Translations under genes and position numbers: made by a program
The notes under the pieces: model-generated
What the model was told of the DNA's origin: nothing
What the model saw: the letters and a program-made list of their open reading frames with translations, nothing else
Databases searched by the model: none
Shown: piece after piece, positions 51,728 through 62,200 of the stretch
Numbering within the stretch: the stretch's first letter is position 1
How the letters are laid out: every line of letters begins with the position of its first letter
DNA from: Akkermansia muciniphila
Lineage (GTDB): Bacteria > Verrucomicrobiota > Verrucomicrobiia > Limisphaerales > SIBE01
NCBI GenBank assembly: GCA_945861765.1
Contig: CAMAWP010000003.1
Span: 1-64,000, forward strand
Direction of reading: 5' to 3'
DNA: 64,000 nucleotides

Positions 51728-53626
51728 ATGGTCAAAGCGGTCCAAAATGGAAGATTGGTGGTGATGGCTGTTTTGCTGGCGCTGGCGTTCGCGGCGTTAG
51801 GCTACCGCTTGGTTGATCTTCAGTTCCTGCGCTGTGACGACTTACGGAAGAAGGCGGAGGATAATACACATCGGACCTTCGTCCGCGAACCTCGTCGCGG
51901 CGATATTCGCGACCGGCGTGGCAACCTGTTAGCCGGTAGTGTTTTTGTGAAGACAGTTTCCGCAGCTCCGGGGCTCATTGGTGGGTATCAAGCCATAGTG
52001 GCGCGGACCTTGGCTCCGCTGCTCGAGATGAGCGAGACTCAACTGGCGGAAAGACTCCAGATCCGAACCTATGTCACCGCCGAAGGTGAGACCAAAATTG
52101 ATCCGCATGTCGTCTTGAAACATAAGGTATCTTTGGAAGCTTGGGAAAAGATTCAGGCTGCGATGTACGCGCTAAAATTCGGTGTTAACGAGACTGCCTT
52201 GCATCCCAAGAAACGTGCGTTTTATCGCGAGCTCCGGAGTTCGGCGATTTTTGCGGAAGCTTATAACGATCAACTGCGAGTTTATCCGAATAGAGCCTTG
52301 GCCGCTCATGTTTTGGGGCATGTTCAGATGAGAGACCGTGACACGGTCCGGGGGACAGTCAGCGAAATGGCGGGCGCTGACGGGGTTGAACGGGCCTTGG
52401 ATTCATCTCTACGCGGTGTTCCTGGTTGGCGTACAACGGAGGTGGCGAAGGCGCGTGAGTTGGTTCCGTTTCGAGAACAGGACGTTGAACCCAGTTCTGG
52501 CCGACACGTTATTCTAACTATTGATGCCGCTTTGCAGCACATCGTTGAATCGGAGCTCGCCGAAGTCATGCAGAAGTTTTCGCCGGTCAGTGCTTCGGCA
52601 ATTGTGGTGAAACCGCGGACAGGAGAAATTCTGGCTTTAGCCAACGTCCCCTCATTCGATCCAAACAAGCCTGGCGATTTTCCTGAAGCGTATCGGCGCA
52701 ATCGGGCTATCACTGACATCTCGGAGCCGGGTTCAACATTTAAAATAATTGCGGTTTCTGGAGCGCTAAACGATGGGATTGTCGGACTGGATACTGAGTT
52801 CGATTGCGAAGAGGGTCACTTCCTATATGCCGGACGGCGGCTTCGGGATGACCATCCGTCTGGTTCACTTTCTGTGGAAGATATCGTTGCCAAGTCATCC
52901 AATATTGGAACGGCCAAGATCGCGCTTCAGATGGGTCGGGAGCGGCTCTATGATTACATCCGAGGTTACGGCTTTGGCAGCGTGACAGGGATCCCGCTGG
53001 TTGGTGAAGTTCGAGGTATCATCCATTCGCCTAAGGCTTGGGATAAGCTTTCCATCACGCGTTTTCCAATAGGGCAAGGGGTCGCAGTCACTCCGTTGCA
53101 AATGGTGATGGCGATGAGCGCTATCGCAAATGGAGGACGGCTAATGCAACCGATGTTGATCGACCGCGTGGTGGACGATGAAGGTCGTATCGTGGTCCAG
53201 TATCAACCACAGCAGCTCCGGCAAGTCATCAGCGAAGCGGCGGCCAAGCAGATGACCGTGGCGTTGAAGTCAGTGGTCTCTGAAAAGGGTACCGCGAAGC
53301 GGGCGCGCCTTGTTCATTATACAGTTGCGGGCAAAACGGGTACGGCTCAAAAAGCAGGAAACGGAAGCTATTTGCGCGGTAAATATTTTTCCTCGTTTAT
53401 TGGCTATTTCCCTTCCGAAATGCCGGAGTTGTGTATTTCTGTGGTCTTGGATGAACCGAAGCTGCCGAACTATTATGGTTCCCAAACTGCCGCTCCCGCC
53501 TTCCGTAACATCGCTGAACGCGCCGCCAAATATCTTGCGATCAAGCCGGACATCAGTCCGAACGAACCGCTCGTGCTGACCAGCAACTTAACTCGCCCGT
53601 TCGTCACGAGCAAAGCCAAACCCTAA
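51728..53626 (+). CDS. ftsI: Division-specific penicillin-binding protein (FtsI/PBP3-like)
   Basis: SEPGSTFKI (SxxK), KSSNIG (SxN), VAGKTGTAQKA (KTG). Confidence 0.95.
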   Translation: MVKAVQNGRLVVMAVLLALAFAALGYRLVDLQFLRCDDLRKKAEDNTHRTFVREPRRGDIRDRRGNLLAGSVFVKTVSAAPGLIGGYQAIVARTLAPLLEMSETQLAERLQIRTYVTAEGETKIDPHVVLKHKVSLEAWEKIQAAMYALKFGVNETALHPKKRAFYRELRSSAIFAEAYNDQLRVYPNRALAAHVLGHVQMRDRDTVRGTVSEMAGADGVERALDSSLRGVPGWRTTEVAKARELVPFREQDVEPSSGRHVILTIDAALQHIVESELAEVMQKFSPVSASAIVVKPRTGEILALANVPSFDPNKPGDFPEAYRRNRAITDISEPGSTFKIIAVSGALNDGIVGLDTEFDCEEGHFLYAGRRLRDDHPSGSLSVEDIVAKSSNIGTAKIALQMGRERLYDYIRGYGFGSVTGIPLVGEVRGIIHSPKAWDKLSITRFPIGQGVAVTPLQMVMAMSAIANGGRLMQPMLIDRVVDDEGRIVVQYQPQQLRQVISEAAAKQMTVALKSVVSEKGTAKRARLVHYTVAGKTGTAQKAGNGSYLRGKYFSSFIGYFPSEMPELCISVVLDEPKLPNYYGSQTAAPAFRNIAERAAKYLAIKPDISPNEPLVLTSNLTRPFVTSKAKP

Positions 53627-53641
53627 GCCCAGATAGATCCC

Positions 53642-55171
53642 ATGCACCTAAAGCAATTACTTCATCCCCTTCCAACAGCCAGCGTGGATGGAACGGTCGA
53701 ACGGGAAATTCTAGGAATCGCCTACGACTCGCGCCGCGTCGGCCCCGGCATGGTCTTCGTGGCCATCCCTGGACAGAATGTCGATGGTCACGATTACATC
53801 GACAGCGCTATCGAGAAGGGCGCTGTGGCAGTTATCTGTGAGCGCGATCACTTCGTTTCGCAGAGGGTGACAAAGATCACTGTTCCTGACGCGCGGGAAG
53901 CATTGGCGATTATTGCCGCTGAGTTTTATCACCATCCCAGCGCCAAGCTCAAGGTGATTGGAGTCACCGGTACGAACGGGAAGACGACCGTGGCGTTTAT
54001 GGTGAAGCACCTCTTGGAAACCGCCGGCATTAAGACTGGTTTGATCGGCACCATTCGCTACGAAATCGGCGAACGAATTATCGCGGCTCAGCGTACCACT
54101 CCTGAAGCTCTGGAAGTTCAGCAGATGCTCGCCCAAATGCTGCGCGCCGGGTGCGAGGCTGTGGTCATGGAAGTCAGCTCCCACGCGCTCGACCAACAGC
54201 GGGTCCATGGAGTGGACTTTGACGTTGCGATCTTCACGAACTTGACTCACGACCACCTCGATTATCATGGCACGATGGAAACCTATTTTAAGGCCAAGAA
54301 AAAATTGTTCACCTCCTTGCAGGGCGGCACGAAGCAAGGCGGCGTGGTGATCAATATCGATGACGCGTTTGGCCATAGGCTCTCCACCGAAACGAAAGTG
54401 GAAGTCCAGTTGACATACGGGTTGGGCGAGGCTGCCAAACTGCGTGCCAGTCATATCCAACTGGGCAAAGACGTAACGAACATGGTGATCGAAACGCCGG
54501 AGCGCCATTTCGCTTGCCGGCTTCCGCTGATTGGTCGGCACAACGTCTATAATGCTCTGGCTGCCGTCGGTGCCGGACTTGTTCTGAAGGTCGGCGTTTC
54601 AGCTTTGAAGACCGCGTTGAACACGATGGAGCCAGTGCCCGGTCGGCTGGAAAGTCTTTCGGCCGGCAAGCCATTCGGAATCTACGTCGATTACGCGCAT
54701 ACTGAAGATGCCCTCCGGAATGTTCTTACGACATTGCGGGAAATAACTCCCGGACGCTTGCTGATCACCTTCGGCTGCGGCGGAACCCGCGACACTGGCA
54801 AGCGATCCAAGATGGGGCGCGTCGCTGCTGAGTTGGCGGATTTCACGATTATCACCACCGATAATCCACGCAAAGAATCTCCGGCTGTCATCGCTTTCCA
54901 AATCGAAGAAGGCTACCGGATGGTTCGGCAGACTGGATATCGAGTGGTACTCGACCGACGCCAGGCTATCGATGAGATCATCCGAATGGCGCAGGACGGC
55001 GATAGCGTCATCATCGCTGGAAAAGGGCACGAGACTTATCAGGAGTTTGAGAACACGGTCGTTCCCTTTGATGACCGTGTCTATGCAGAAGAAACTTTGG
55101 AAACCCTCGGCTCGTGGACCACCGCGAGTTCTGAGCCACATCGACAAGCACTGGAGTACAGTTTTGCATGA
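53642..55171 (+). CDS. murE: UDP-N-acetylmuramoyl-L-alanyl-D-glutamate--2,6-diaminopimelate ligase
   Basis: VTGTNGKTTVAFMVKHLLETAG, MEVSSHALDQQRVHGVDFDVAIFTNLTHDHLDYHGTMETY, DNPRKESP. Confidence 0.97.
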   Translation: MHLKQLLHPLPTASVDGTVEREILGIAYDSRRVGPGMVFVAIPGQNVDGHDYIDSAIEKGAVAVICERDHFVSQRVTKITVPDAREALAIIAAEFYHHPSAKLKVIGVTGTNGKTTVAFMVKHLLETAGIKTGLIGTIRYEIGERIIAAQRTTPEALEVQQMLAQMLRAGCEAVVMEVSSHALDQQRVHGVDFDVAIFTNLTHDHLDYHGTMETYFKAKKKLFTSLQGGTKQGGVVINIDDAFGHRLSTETKVEVQLTYGLGEAAKLRASHIQLGKDVTNMVIETPERHFACRLPLIGRHNVYNALAAVGAGLVLKVGVSALKTALNTMEPVPGRLESLSAGKPFGIYVDYAHTEDALRNVLTTLREITPGRLLITFGCGGTRDTGKRSKMGRVAAELADFTIITTDNPRKESPAVIAFQIEEGYRMVRQTGYRVVLDRRQAIDEIIRMAQDGDSVIIAGKGHETYQEFENTVVPFDDRVYAEETLETLGSWTTASSEPHRQALEYSFA

Positions 55172-55914
55172 GTAACTCCCCACGTCCTGATTTGTTCGGC
55201 GTTGTCGCCGGGTTCTTTCTCGCCGCCGGGCTGGTGTGTTCGGCCATGGTAGTCACGAGTGCCTGGCTGAAAGTCGCCGAGTCTCAAAACATTAGCGTGA
55301 CAGGCTCGGCCAGGAAAGCTGTCGAGTCCGACCTAATTATCTGGCGTGGCTCCTTTGCTACCGAAGACAAGACGCTGTTAGCTGCGCAACGGGCTTTAAA
55401 AGTTGACTTGGAGAAACTAGAAAACTTCCTTCGCACGAACCAGGTAACGAACTATTTGATCAGCCCAATTTCCATTCAGGAATTGCGGTCCAGAGAGAAA
55501 GGCCAATCCGAGATGGCGCAGGATAAAATCGTTGGCTACCGGTTAACACAGTCTGTGGAAGTGCGCTCGGCGGATGTGCAAGGAATCACCCGGCTCAGTC
55601 GGGAGACGACCGCTCTCGTCGAGCAGGGCGTCTTGTTTGCTGGCAGCGAGCCAAGCTACATCTACACGAAAGCTGGTGAAGCCAAGGTGGAAATGTTGGC
55701 TGAAGCAACCAAAGATGCTCGATCCCGAGCCGAGCAAATAGCCTCGCAAGGTGGCCGCAAAATCCATCAGCTTCAGTCGGCAAGGATGGGAGTTTTCCAG
55801 ATCACGCCGATCCACACAATTCAAACGCAAACGAGCTGGGAGGGTATGAACGATGTTTCCTCGTTCGAGAAAATCGTAACTGCAGTCGTCAGCGCCACTT
55901 TCTCCATGAACTGA
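55168..55914 (+). CDS. SIMPL (DUF541) domain protein
   Basis: ATGA overlap with murE; N-terminal TM, ISVTGSARKAVESDLIIWRGSFATEDKTLLAAQRALK, DARSRAEQIASQGGRKI. Confidence 0.85.
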   Translation: MSNSPRPDLFGVVAGFFLAAGLVCSAMVVTSAWLKVAESQNISVTGSARKAVESDLIIWRGSFATEDKTLLAAQRALKVDLEKLENFLRTNQVTNYLISPISIQELRSREKGQSEMAQDKIVGYRLTQSVEVRSADVQGITRLSRETTALVEQGVLFAGSEPSYIYTKAGEAKVEMLAEATKDARSRAEQIASQGGRKIHQLQSARMGVFQITPIHTIQTQTSWEGMNDVSSFEKIVTAVVSATFSMN

Positions 55915-55928
55915 AAATTGAAGCCCGA

Positions 55929-57314
55929 ATGGAATCTCGCTCCTTAAGATATTTCGCCGAATCATGTGCGGGTGAACAAATTTATGGTTCACCGGACATC
56001 ATGATCCGCCGCATTAGCACGGACTCACGGCGAACGCAGGCGGGCGATTTATTCGTGGCTTTGGAAGGCGAGCGATTCGATGGCCATAGTTTTTTGGAGC
56101 AAGTTGCAAGCAATGGAGTTTCCGCTGTTGTTGTCAACCGTTCCAAGCTAGCCGGTGGCTTTGATCGTTGCGCCGTTCTCGTCGTCGAGAGCACCCGCCG
56201 GGCCTTGACTCAAATGGCAAAGCGCTATCGCCAGGACTTTAGTCTCCCTATTGTTACCGTGGGCGGCTCCAACGGCAAGACGACGACCAAAGATTTGCTC
56301 GCCTCGGTCCTGAGTGAGAAGCTTCCGACACTTTGGAGCGAAGCCAGTTTCAATAACGACATTGGTGTGCCCTTGACGTTGTTGAATTTGGAACAAACTC
56401 ACCGAGTCGCTGTGCTGGAAGTGGGCACTAACCATCCGGGTGAACTGGCTCCTTTGGTCGAGATGATCCGCCCGGATTATGGCGTTCTGACCAGTATTGG
56501 CCGCGAACACCTCGAGTTTTTTGGCGATATCGAGGGCGTCGCCGAAGAGGAGGGCTGGCTGGCAGAGCTATTGCCTGCCCACGGTAAGTTGTTCGTGAAT
56601 GGCGACAGCCCTGAAGTGGAGAAGATTGTTCAACGGACTCGCGCCAGCGTTGTTCGAGTAGGGATCTCGAAGGGGAATGATTGGCGGGCAAGCCAAGTTA
56701 GAGCAGATGAAGCCGGCCTCAATTTCAGGGTCGATGTTTCGGACGGCAACTACGCAGGTGAATACCGTCTGAATTTGCTGGGACGGCATCAAGTCGTCAA
56801 TGCGCTCCTGGCGATAGCCGTCGGGAAGGAGTTCGGTTTGAGCTCTGTTCAAATCCAGAGCGGTCTGGACAAATGCCGTGCCTCGAAAATGCGGCTGCAA
56901 CTTTGGAAAGTGAAAGATGTGCAGGTGCTCGATGATACTTATAATGCAAATGCTGATTCGATGAGAGCTGCTCTCGAAACGTTACACGACTTCCCTTGTC
57001 GAGGACGTCGGATCGCCGTCTTGGGCGACATGGCTGAACTCGGCGCGCACGGGCTCGCCGCGCACGCCGAGATAGGTCGGCACGCCGCTGAACTCGGCGT
57101 CGGACATTTATTTGCCGTTGGAAAAATGGCGTTGGTTGTAGCTCGCGCGGCTCGCGAAGCGGGACTAAGCGCCGTGAGAGAATTTATTGCGGTCGAGGCC
57201 GCGGCGTCGGCTCTTCGGGATTTCGTGCAGGCAGGCGACGTGGTGTTGTTGAAGGCTTCACGCGCTGCTCGGCTGGAGCGAATTGGCGATGTCTTACGGA
57301 ATGTGGCAACCTAA
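55929..57314 (+). CDS. murF: UDP-N-acetylmuramoyl-tripeptide--D-alanyl-D-alanine ligase
   Basis: ISTDSRRTQAGDLFVALEGERFDGHSFL, VGGSNGKTTTKDLLASVLS, LDDTYNANADSMRAALETL. Confidence 0.96.
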   Translation: MESRSLRYFAESCAGEQIYGSPDIMIRRISTDSRRTQAGDLFVALEGERFDGHSFLEQVASNGVSAVVVNRSKLAGGFDRCAVLVVESTRRALTQMAKRYRQDFSLPIVTVGGSNGKTTTKDLLASVLSEKLPTLWSEASFNNDIGVPLTLLNLEQTHRVAVLEVGTNHPGELAPLVEMIRPDYGVLTSIGREHLEFFGDIEGVAEEEGWLAELLPAHGKLFVNGDSPEVEKIVQRTRASVVRVGISKGNDWRASQVRADEAGLNFRVDVSDGNYAGEYRLNLLGRHQVVNALLAIAVGKEFGLSSVQIQSGLDKCRASKMRLQLWKVKDVQVLDDTYNANADSMRAALETLHDFPCRGRRIAVLGDMAELGAHGLAAHAEIGRHAAELGVGHLFAVGKMALVVARAAREAGLSAVREFIAVEAAASALRDFVQAGDVVLLKASRAARLERIGDVLRNVAT

Positions 57315-57366
57315 GAAATAACAACGGACTCAGGCGGTGGCACTTCCGCCATTGAGCCCAGACAAA

Positions 57367-58515
57367 ATGCTTTTTTATTTGAGCCAATACGTACATGACC
57401 GGGTGGCAGAGACGGAGTGGGCAGACTATTTCTCCTATCTCCGGGTCTTCCGCTATATCACCTTCCGCAGCGCCGGCGCGGCGATCACAGCATTGGTGCT
57501 CAGTTGGGTTATGGGTCCTAGAGTCATCGCTTGGCTGAAAGAATTGAAGTTCGGTCAGAATTACGCGGACAAGGCGGAAGAAACCGGCGGCATGGCGGCT
57601 CGAGTGCTGGATAAAAAAGGCACACCCACGATGGGCGGTGTGCTCATCGTCACGGCCATGGATTTGTCCGCGCTTCTATGGGCTCAGTGGAACGAGCTGG
57701 TGGTATTGACCTTGCTTTCCTTGGTCGTGCTCGCGGGACTTGGGTTTTACGACGATTACGCGAAGGTCACTCAGCAGAATAATCGGGGTGCCAAGTCTTA
57801 TGTGAAGCTCTGCGTGCAAACGTTGCTCGCTTTGGTCATCGGCGGCTGGCTTTTTCTCCTGCCCGCCCGGAGCCAATTGATCACCGAGATCATGGTTCCG
57901 TTCTTCAAGTATCCGGTGTTAACGGGAGTCGCTGGCTTGGGGTTGGCTCTGACGGTCGTGACAATTGTCGGCAGCTCGAATGCAGTTAATCTGACCGATG
58001 GGTTGGATGGTCTTGCCATCGGCTGCACGCTCATCGTGACGACCGTCTTTTTAATTCTGACCTACATTGCCGGGAACACGGTCATCGCCACTTATTTGCA
58101 GGTGCCCTATGTGGCTGGGGCCGGTGAATTGACCGTCTTTTGCGCCGCCATGCTCGGAGCCGGTCTCGGTTTTCTGTGGTTTAATTGTCACCCCGCTCAA
58201 GTTTTTATGGGCGACACCGGATCGCTCGCGTTGGGAGGCGCATTGGGGATCATGGCTGTCTTAATCCATCAGCCGTTCGTCTTGTTGATTGCCGGGGGCG
58301 TGTTTGTGGCTGAAGCGGTCTCCGTTCTTTGCCAAACTGGATGGTATAAATATACGAGGCTCCGGTACGGAACTGGGCGCCGGATTTTCCTGATGGCTCC
58401 GCTGCACCATCATTTTGAAAAAAAAGGTTGGTACGAATCGCAGGTGGTCACACGCTTTTACATTCTTTGTGTGCTCTGCGCCGTGGTGGCGCTCAGCACG
58501 TTGAAGCTCCGATGA
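57367..58515 (+). CDS. mraY: Phospho-N-acetylmuramoyl-pentapeptide-transferase
   Basis: KKGTPTMGGVLIV, GFYDDYAKV, SSNAVNLTDGLDGLAIG, FMGDTGSLALGGALG, APLHHHFEKKGW. Confidence 0.97.
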   Translation: MLFYLSQYVHDRVAETEWADYFSYLRVFRYITFRSAGAAITALVLSWVMGPRVIAWLKELKFGQNYADKAEETGGMAARVLDKKGTPTMGGVLIVTAMDLSALLWAQWNELVVLTLLSLVVLAGLGFYDDYAKVTQQNNRGAKSYVKLCVQTLLALVIGGWLFLLPARSQLITEIMVPFFKYPVLTGVAGLGLALTVVTIVGSSNAVNLTDGLDGLAIGCTLIVTTVFLILTYIAGNTVIATYLQVPYVAGAGELTVFCAAMLGAGLGFLWFNCHPAQVFMGDTGSLALGGALGIMAVLIHQPFVLLIAGGVFVAEAVSVLCQTGWYKYTRLRYGTGRRIFLMAPLHHHFEKKGWYESQVVTRFYILCVLCAVVALSTLKLR

Positions 58516-58615
58516 GAATTTACACCGAGATGCTGGGTGCTCAATGCACGGTCCTCGATAGTTATGGGAGATTGGATTCCATAGCCAGGGCTGGGCACCC
58601 AACATCGTTTTGAGC

Positions 58616-60157
58616 ATGCACGCGCTGGGAAACAAGAACGTTTTGGTCATCGGACTCGGGCTGAGTGGCCAAGCTGCTTGCCGTCTCTTGCGGAAACGGG
58701 AAGCGATCGTGACAGCGATAGACAGCGCCAATACCGATGCCTTGCAAGCCGATGCGAATCGATTGCGGGCCTTGGGAGTCAAGGTTGAATTGGGAGCCAC
58801 AGCTCCTCCGGCGGAGCGGTTCGAATTGGTGGTAGTTAGTCCAGGTGTGCCACCGAAATCACCATTAATGCAAGGCATCGCTCACGATCAAGTCCCTTTG
58901 ATCGGCGAATTGGAACTTGGATTTCAACAGTCGCTTTGTCTGAATATCGCCATCACAGGAACGAATGGCAAAACGACTACGGCTGAGCTCATCGAGCGAA
59001 TGCTGACTCATGCCCACCGCAAGACGATCGCCGCCGGGAATATTGGTCTGCCATTGTGCGATGTGGTCGATCAGACAAAAGAGCTGGATTTTTTGACTCT
59101 CGAAGTCAGCTCCTTCCAGTTGGAGACTACACAATTTTTTCGTCCGGCTGTCGCGGTTCTCCTCAACATCACTCCCGACCATCTGGATCGTTATGCGTCC
59201 ATGGCAGATTACGCTCGGGCCAAAGCCCGAGTGTTTATGAATCAACAGCCCTTTGATTGGGCTGTCGTCCAGAGCGAAGCGCTCGCGCAAATTCAGTCGC
59301 TCAATCTTCCCGTGCCGTCCAAAGTTATTACGTTCAGTGCGATTGATCAGCGGGCTGATATTTATTTGGATCGCGGTTTACTCATTAGCCGTATGCCGGA
59401 CTGGACTGGGCCGCTCTTGGATATGGAGGCCTGTCAGATCGAGGGCCCGCACAACGCAGAAAACATGATGGCCACCCTGGCGGTCGGGAGAGTTCTTCGC
59501 CTGCCTTTGGAACAGACCATCGAATCTTTGCGGGCTTATCGTCCTCCTCCACACCGTTGCGAGCGAGTGGCCGAAATTAAGGGCATTCATTTTATCAACG
59601 ATTCAAAGGCAACCAATCTCGACGCCGTTGAAAAGGCCCTATTGTCCGTGCCGAGCGGAACGGCGGGAGAGCCGAACGTCCTCTTGATCGCGGGCGGCAA
59701 GGACAAGGGATTGGAATATCACGACATTGGGCCGCTTCTGGCCAAGCGTGTAAAACATGCGTTTTTGATCGGTGAAACCCGAGAAAGAATCCAGTCGGCG
59801 TGGAGCCTGTTTACTCCTTGTACTCTCGCAAACTCACTGCCCGACGCCGTTTCCATGGCATACGAGAACGCTGTTTCCGGCGACGTTGTGTTACTCTCTC
59901 CCGCCTGTTCTAGTTTTGACATGTTTCAAAACTACCAGCACCGAGGCGAAGTATTCCGACGTTCCGTGCAGCAACTGCTTTCAACCTGCCAGGCGATCCT
60001 CCCCCAGGGCAAGTCCGGCCTAGCTCCCACCGAACCGAATTCTCCGGAACTATCAGAGGAGCCATTTTCGAATAATATTTCGTCGCGAGGGTTTCTCACC
60101 AAGAGTTCCGCGATGAACAAATCTGAATCCAACACACCTCATAACAACCAACATTAA
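58616..60157 (+). CDS. murD: UDP-N-acetylmuramoylalanine--D-glutamate ligase
   Basis: NVLVIGLGLSGQAACRLL, ITGTNGKTTTAELIERML, LNITPDHLDRYASM, FINDSKATNLDAVEKAL. Confidence 0.97.
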   Translation: MHALGNKNVLVIGLGLSGQAACRLLRKREAIVTAIDSANTDALQADANRLRALGVKVELGATAPPAERFELVVVSPGVPPKSPLMQGIAHDQVPLIGELELGFQQSLCLNIAITGTNGKTTTAELIERMLTHAHRKTIAAGNIGLPLCDVVDQTKELDFLTLEVSSFQLETTQFFRPAVAVLLNITPDHLDRYASMADYARAKARVFMNQQPFDWAVVQSEALAQIQSLNLPVPSKVITFSAIDQRADIYLDRGLLISRMPDWTGPLLDMEACQIEGPHNAENMMATLAVGRVLRLPLEQTIESLRAYRPPPHRCERVAEIKGIHFINDSKATNLDAVEKALLSVPSGTAGEPNVLLIAGGKDKGLEYHDIGPLLAKRVKHAFLIGETRERIQSAWSLFTPCTLANSLPDAVSMAYENAVSGDVVLLSPACSSFDMFQNYQHRGEVFRRSVQQLLSTCQAILPQGKSGLAPTEPNSPELSEEPFSNNISSRGFLTKSSAMNKSESNTPHNNQH

Positions 60158-60172
60158 CCAGCGCCAAAGTCC

Positions 60173-61003
60173 ATGAACATTCCCAACTCACCCATGCTCC
60201 AGAGTCCGCTCCAGCAGCGCCCTGCCAATGGCAAATCCAGCGTCCACATCGTCGTTTTTACGACAGTCGCCCTTCACGCCGTTTTCTTTAGCGGCCTTCT
60301 CATGCTAGGTTGCGGTCGAGAGAAAGTTGCGGCCAAGAAGGCCGAACCCACCAACAACGTTGCAGACGTGCTTCCGAAGCTCGATACGAATGCCGGCTAT
60401 TATTCAAGCTTCGGCGACGTCCCGGCGGTCAGTACTAATGTTCCGGCGACGAATGAGTTCTTGCTGCGGCCACCTCAGTCGGTTTTGGCCACACCGACAC
60501 CCCCGCCACCATCGCGCGAGACCCCCGGTGAATCCAAAGAATACACGATTGTTAAAGGCGACACTCTTGGAAAGATTGCCAAGGCACATGGCGTAACGCT
60601 TGCCGCCCTCAACAATGCTAATCCGGGCCTCGATTCCACTAAGCTTCGGCTGGCTCAGAAAATTCAGATTCCCGCTGCGAGCGCTGCTCCTGCTCGAGTT
60701 CCCGGGCTTGTTGAACCAGCTCGGGTCGAGACGGGTGACGGAAAAACCCATGTCGTCAAAGTAGGCGAAAATCTCACGAAAATTGCTAAGCAACACGGGA
60801 CGACAGCCTCGGCCATACGAGCTGCGAACAACATGAAGACAGATCAGTTGCTGGTCGGGAAGAAATTGAAAATACCGGCTTCTTCGGCTCCGACCGCATC
60901 CGTGAAAACAAACAAGTCAACGTCGGGGTCACCCCTTCCTTTGACCAATCCAGATCACGTCGAGCCGTTAAGGGCCGGATCCACGACAACGAACCTCCGC
61001 TAG
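60173..61003 (+). CDS. LysM domain-containing protein (two LysM repeats)
   Basis: KEYTIVKGDTLGKIAKAHGVTLAALNNANPGLDSTKLRLAQKIQIP and THVVKVGENLTKIAKQHGTTASAIRAANNMKTDQLLVGKKLKIP. Confidence 0.93.
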   Translation: MNIPNSPMLQSPLQQRPANGKSSVHIVVFTTVALHAVFFSGLLMLGCGREKVAAKKAEPTNNVADVLPKLDTNAGYYSSFGDVPAVSTNVPATNEFLLRPPQSVLATPTPPPPSRETPGESKEYTIVKGDTLGKIAKAHGVTLAALNNANPGLDSTKLRLAQKIQIPAASAAPARVPGLVEPARVETGDGKTHVVKVGENLTKIAKQHGTTASAIRAANNMKTDQLLVGKKLKIPASSAPTASVKTNKSTSGSPLPLTNPDHVEPLRAGSTTTNLR

Positions 61004-61066
61004 CGAGCCAGGGAGCCAGGGGGCCTGGGTGACCCGGGCGCGCTGCCGCGACTCGCCGATTCGAGA

Positions 61067-62200
61067 ATGAAAATTGCCTTCACGGTTCTGATCTCTTCTG
61101 TGGGCGTCTTGGTCTCCCTGGGCATGGTAGTGCTTTACAGCGCTGGCATGGGGAGAGGAGAAGCGAGTGCCCATTTTTTCCTCACGCAACTCGCTTGGTT
61201 TGGAATTGGTCTGGTCGCTTGCTGCTTGATGGCCACGATCGACTACCAGATCTTCAAAAAATTCGCTTTGGTTTTGTTCGCCGTGTCGGTTGTTCTGCTG
61301 CTGCTCGTGCTGGTGCCTGGAATCGGCTACAAGACCGGTGGAGCCCGGCGCTGGTTTCGTTACGGCATTAGTTTTCAGCCGTCGGAACTCGCTAAGCTCG
61401 GCCTGATCGTCATGGTCGCATGGTACTGTGAACGTTACCAATTGTTGTTGAGAAAAGCTAAGCAGGGCGTGGTTGTTCCCGGACTTTTTATCGGCTTGGT
61501 CTTGGTCTTGATTTTCCTGGAGCCAGACGTGGGGACGACGATCCTGCTGGCCGGGGTCAGTTCCATCATGCTTTTGGTGGCGGGGATCCGATGGTTGCAC
61601 TTCCTGCCGCCTTCTTGTTTGGGCATGGGTGCTTTGAGCCTGTTCTTGTGGCAGGACCCGATGAGATCGGAACGGATTTATTCCTGGCTTCATGTGGAAG
61701 AAACCAAGATGGAGAAAGGCTTGCAAGCCTGGCAGTCCATGCTCGCCTTTGGCTCCGGCGGCTGGCAAGGACTTGGTTTGGGGAATGGACGGCAGAAGTT
61801 GGGGTTTGTTCCCCAGCAACACACGGATTTCATCTTTTCGGTTATTGGCGAGGAGTTTGGGCTGATCGCCACGCTCACGGTTGTTCTGCTGTTCGTTCTC
61901 CTGGTGATCAGTGGTGTCTATATTTCCGGCAAATCTCGGGACGTCTTTGGATTGCTGCTCGGCACAGGGATTACTTTCATGATCGGCGCGCAGGCATTCA
62001 TCAACATAGGGGTGACTACGGGAGCTTTGCCCAATAAGGGCTTGCCCCTTCCGTTCATAAGTTTCGGTGGCTCCAATCTTTTGTTGATGCTGGGCTGCAT
62101 TGGAATACTCCTCAGTATCGGCCGCCATGCGGCTGACCGGACGGAGGATGCCTCGGGACGATTCCATTCCACAGAGGTGTTAGCGGGCCAACTTTCCTAA
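61067..62200 (+). CDS. ftsW: Septal peptidoglycan glycosyltransferase FtsW (SEDS)
   Basis: GGARRWFRYGISFQPSELAKLGLIVMVAWY, LGLGNGRQKLGFVPQQHTDFIFSVIGEEFGLI, GALPNKGLPLPFISFGGSNLL. Confidence 0.97.
   Translation: MKIAFTVLISSVGVLVSLGMVVLYSAGMGRGEASAHFFLTQLAWFGIGLVACCLMATIDYQIFKKFALVLFAVSVVLLLLVLVPGIGYKTGGARRWFRYGISFQPSELAKLGLIVMVAWYCERYQLLLRKAKQGVVVPGLFIGLVLVLIFLEPDVGTTILLAGVSSIMLLVAGIRWLHFLPPSCLGMGALSLFLWQDPMRSERIYSWLHVEETKMEKGLQAWQSMLAFGSGGWQGLGLGNGRQKLGFVPQQHTDFIFSVIGEEFGLIATLTVVLLFVLLVISGVYISGKSRDVFGLLLGTGITFMIGAQAFINIGVTTGALPNKGLPLPFISFGGSNLLLMLGCIGILLSIGRHAADRTEDASGRFHSTEVLAGQLS

Noticed and set aside
60100-60160. Extended C-terminal tails on MurD and MurG as novel domains
   Set aside because: Tails are low-complexity and poorly conserved-looking; without an alignment they cannot be distinguished from drift
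60968-62167. 399-aa minus-strand ORF antisense to ftsW
   Set aside because: Low-complexity Q/H/D-rich translation lying opposite an unmistakable FtsW; high-GC shadow ORF
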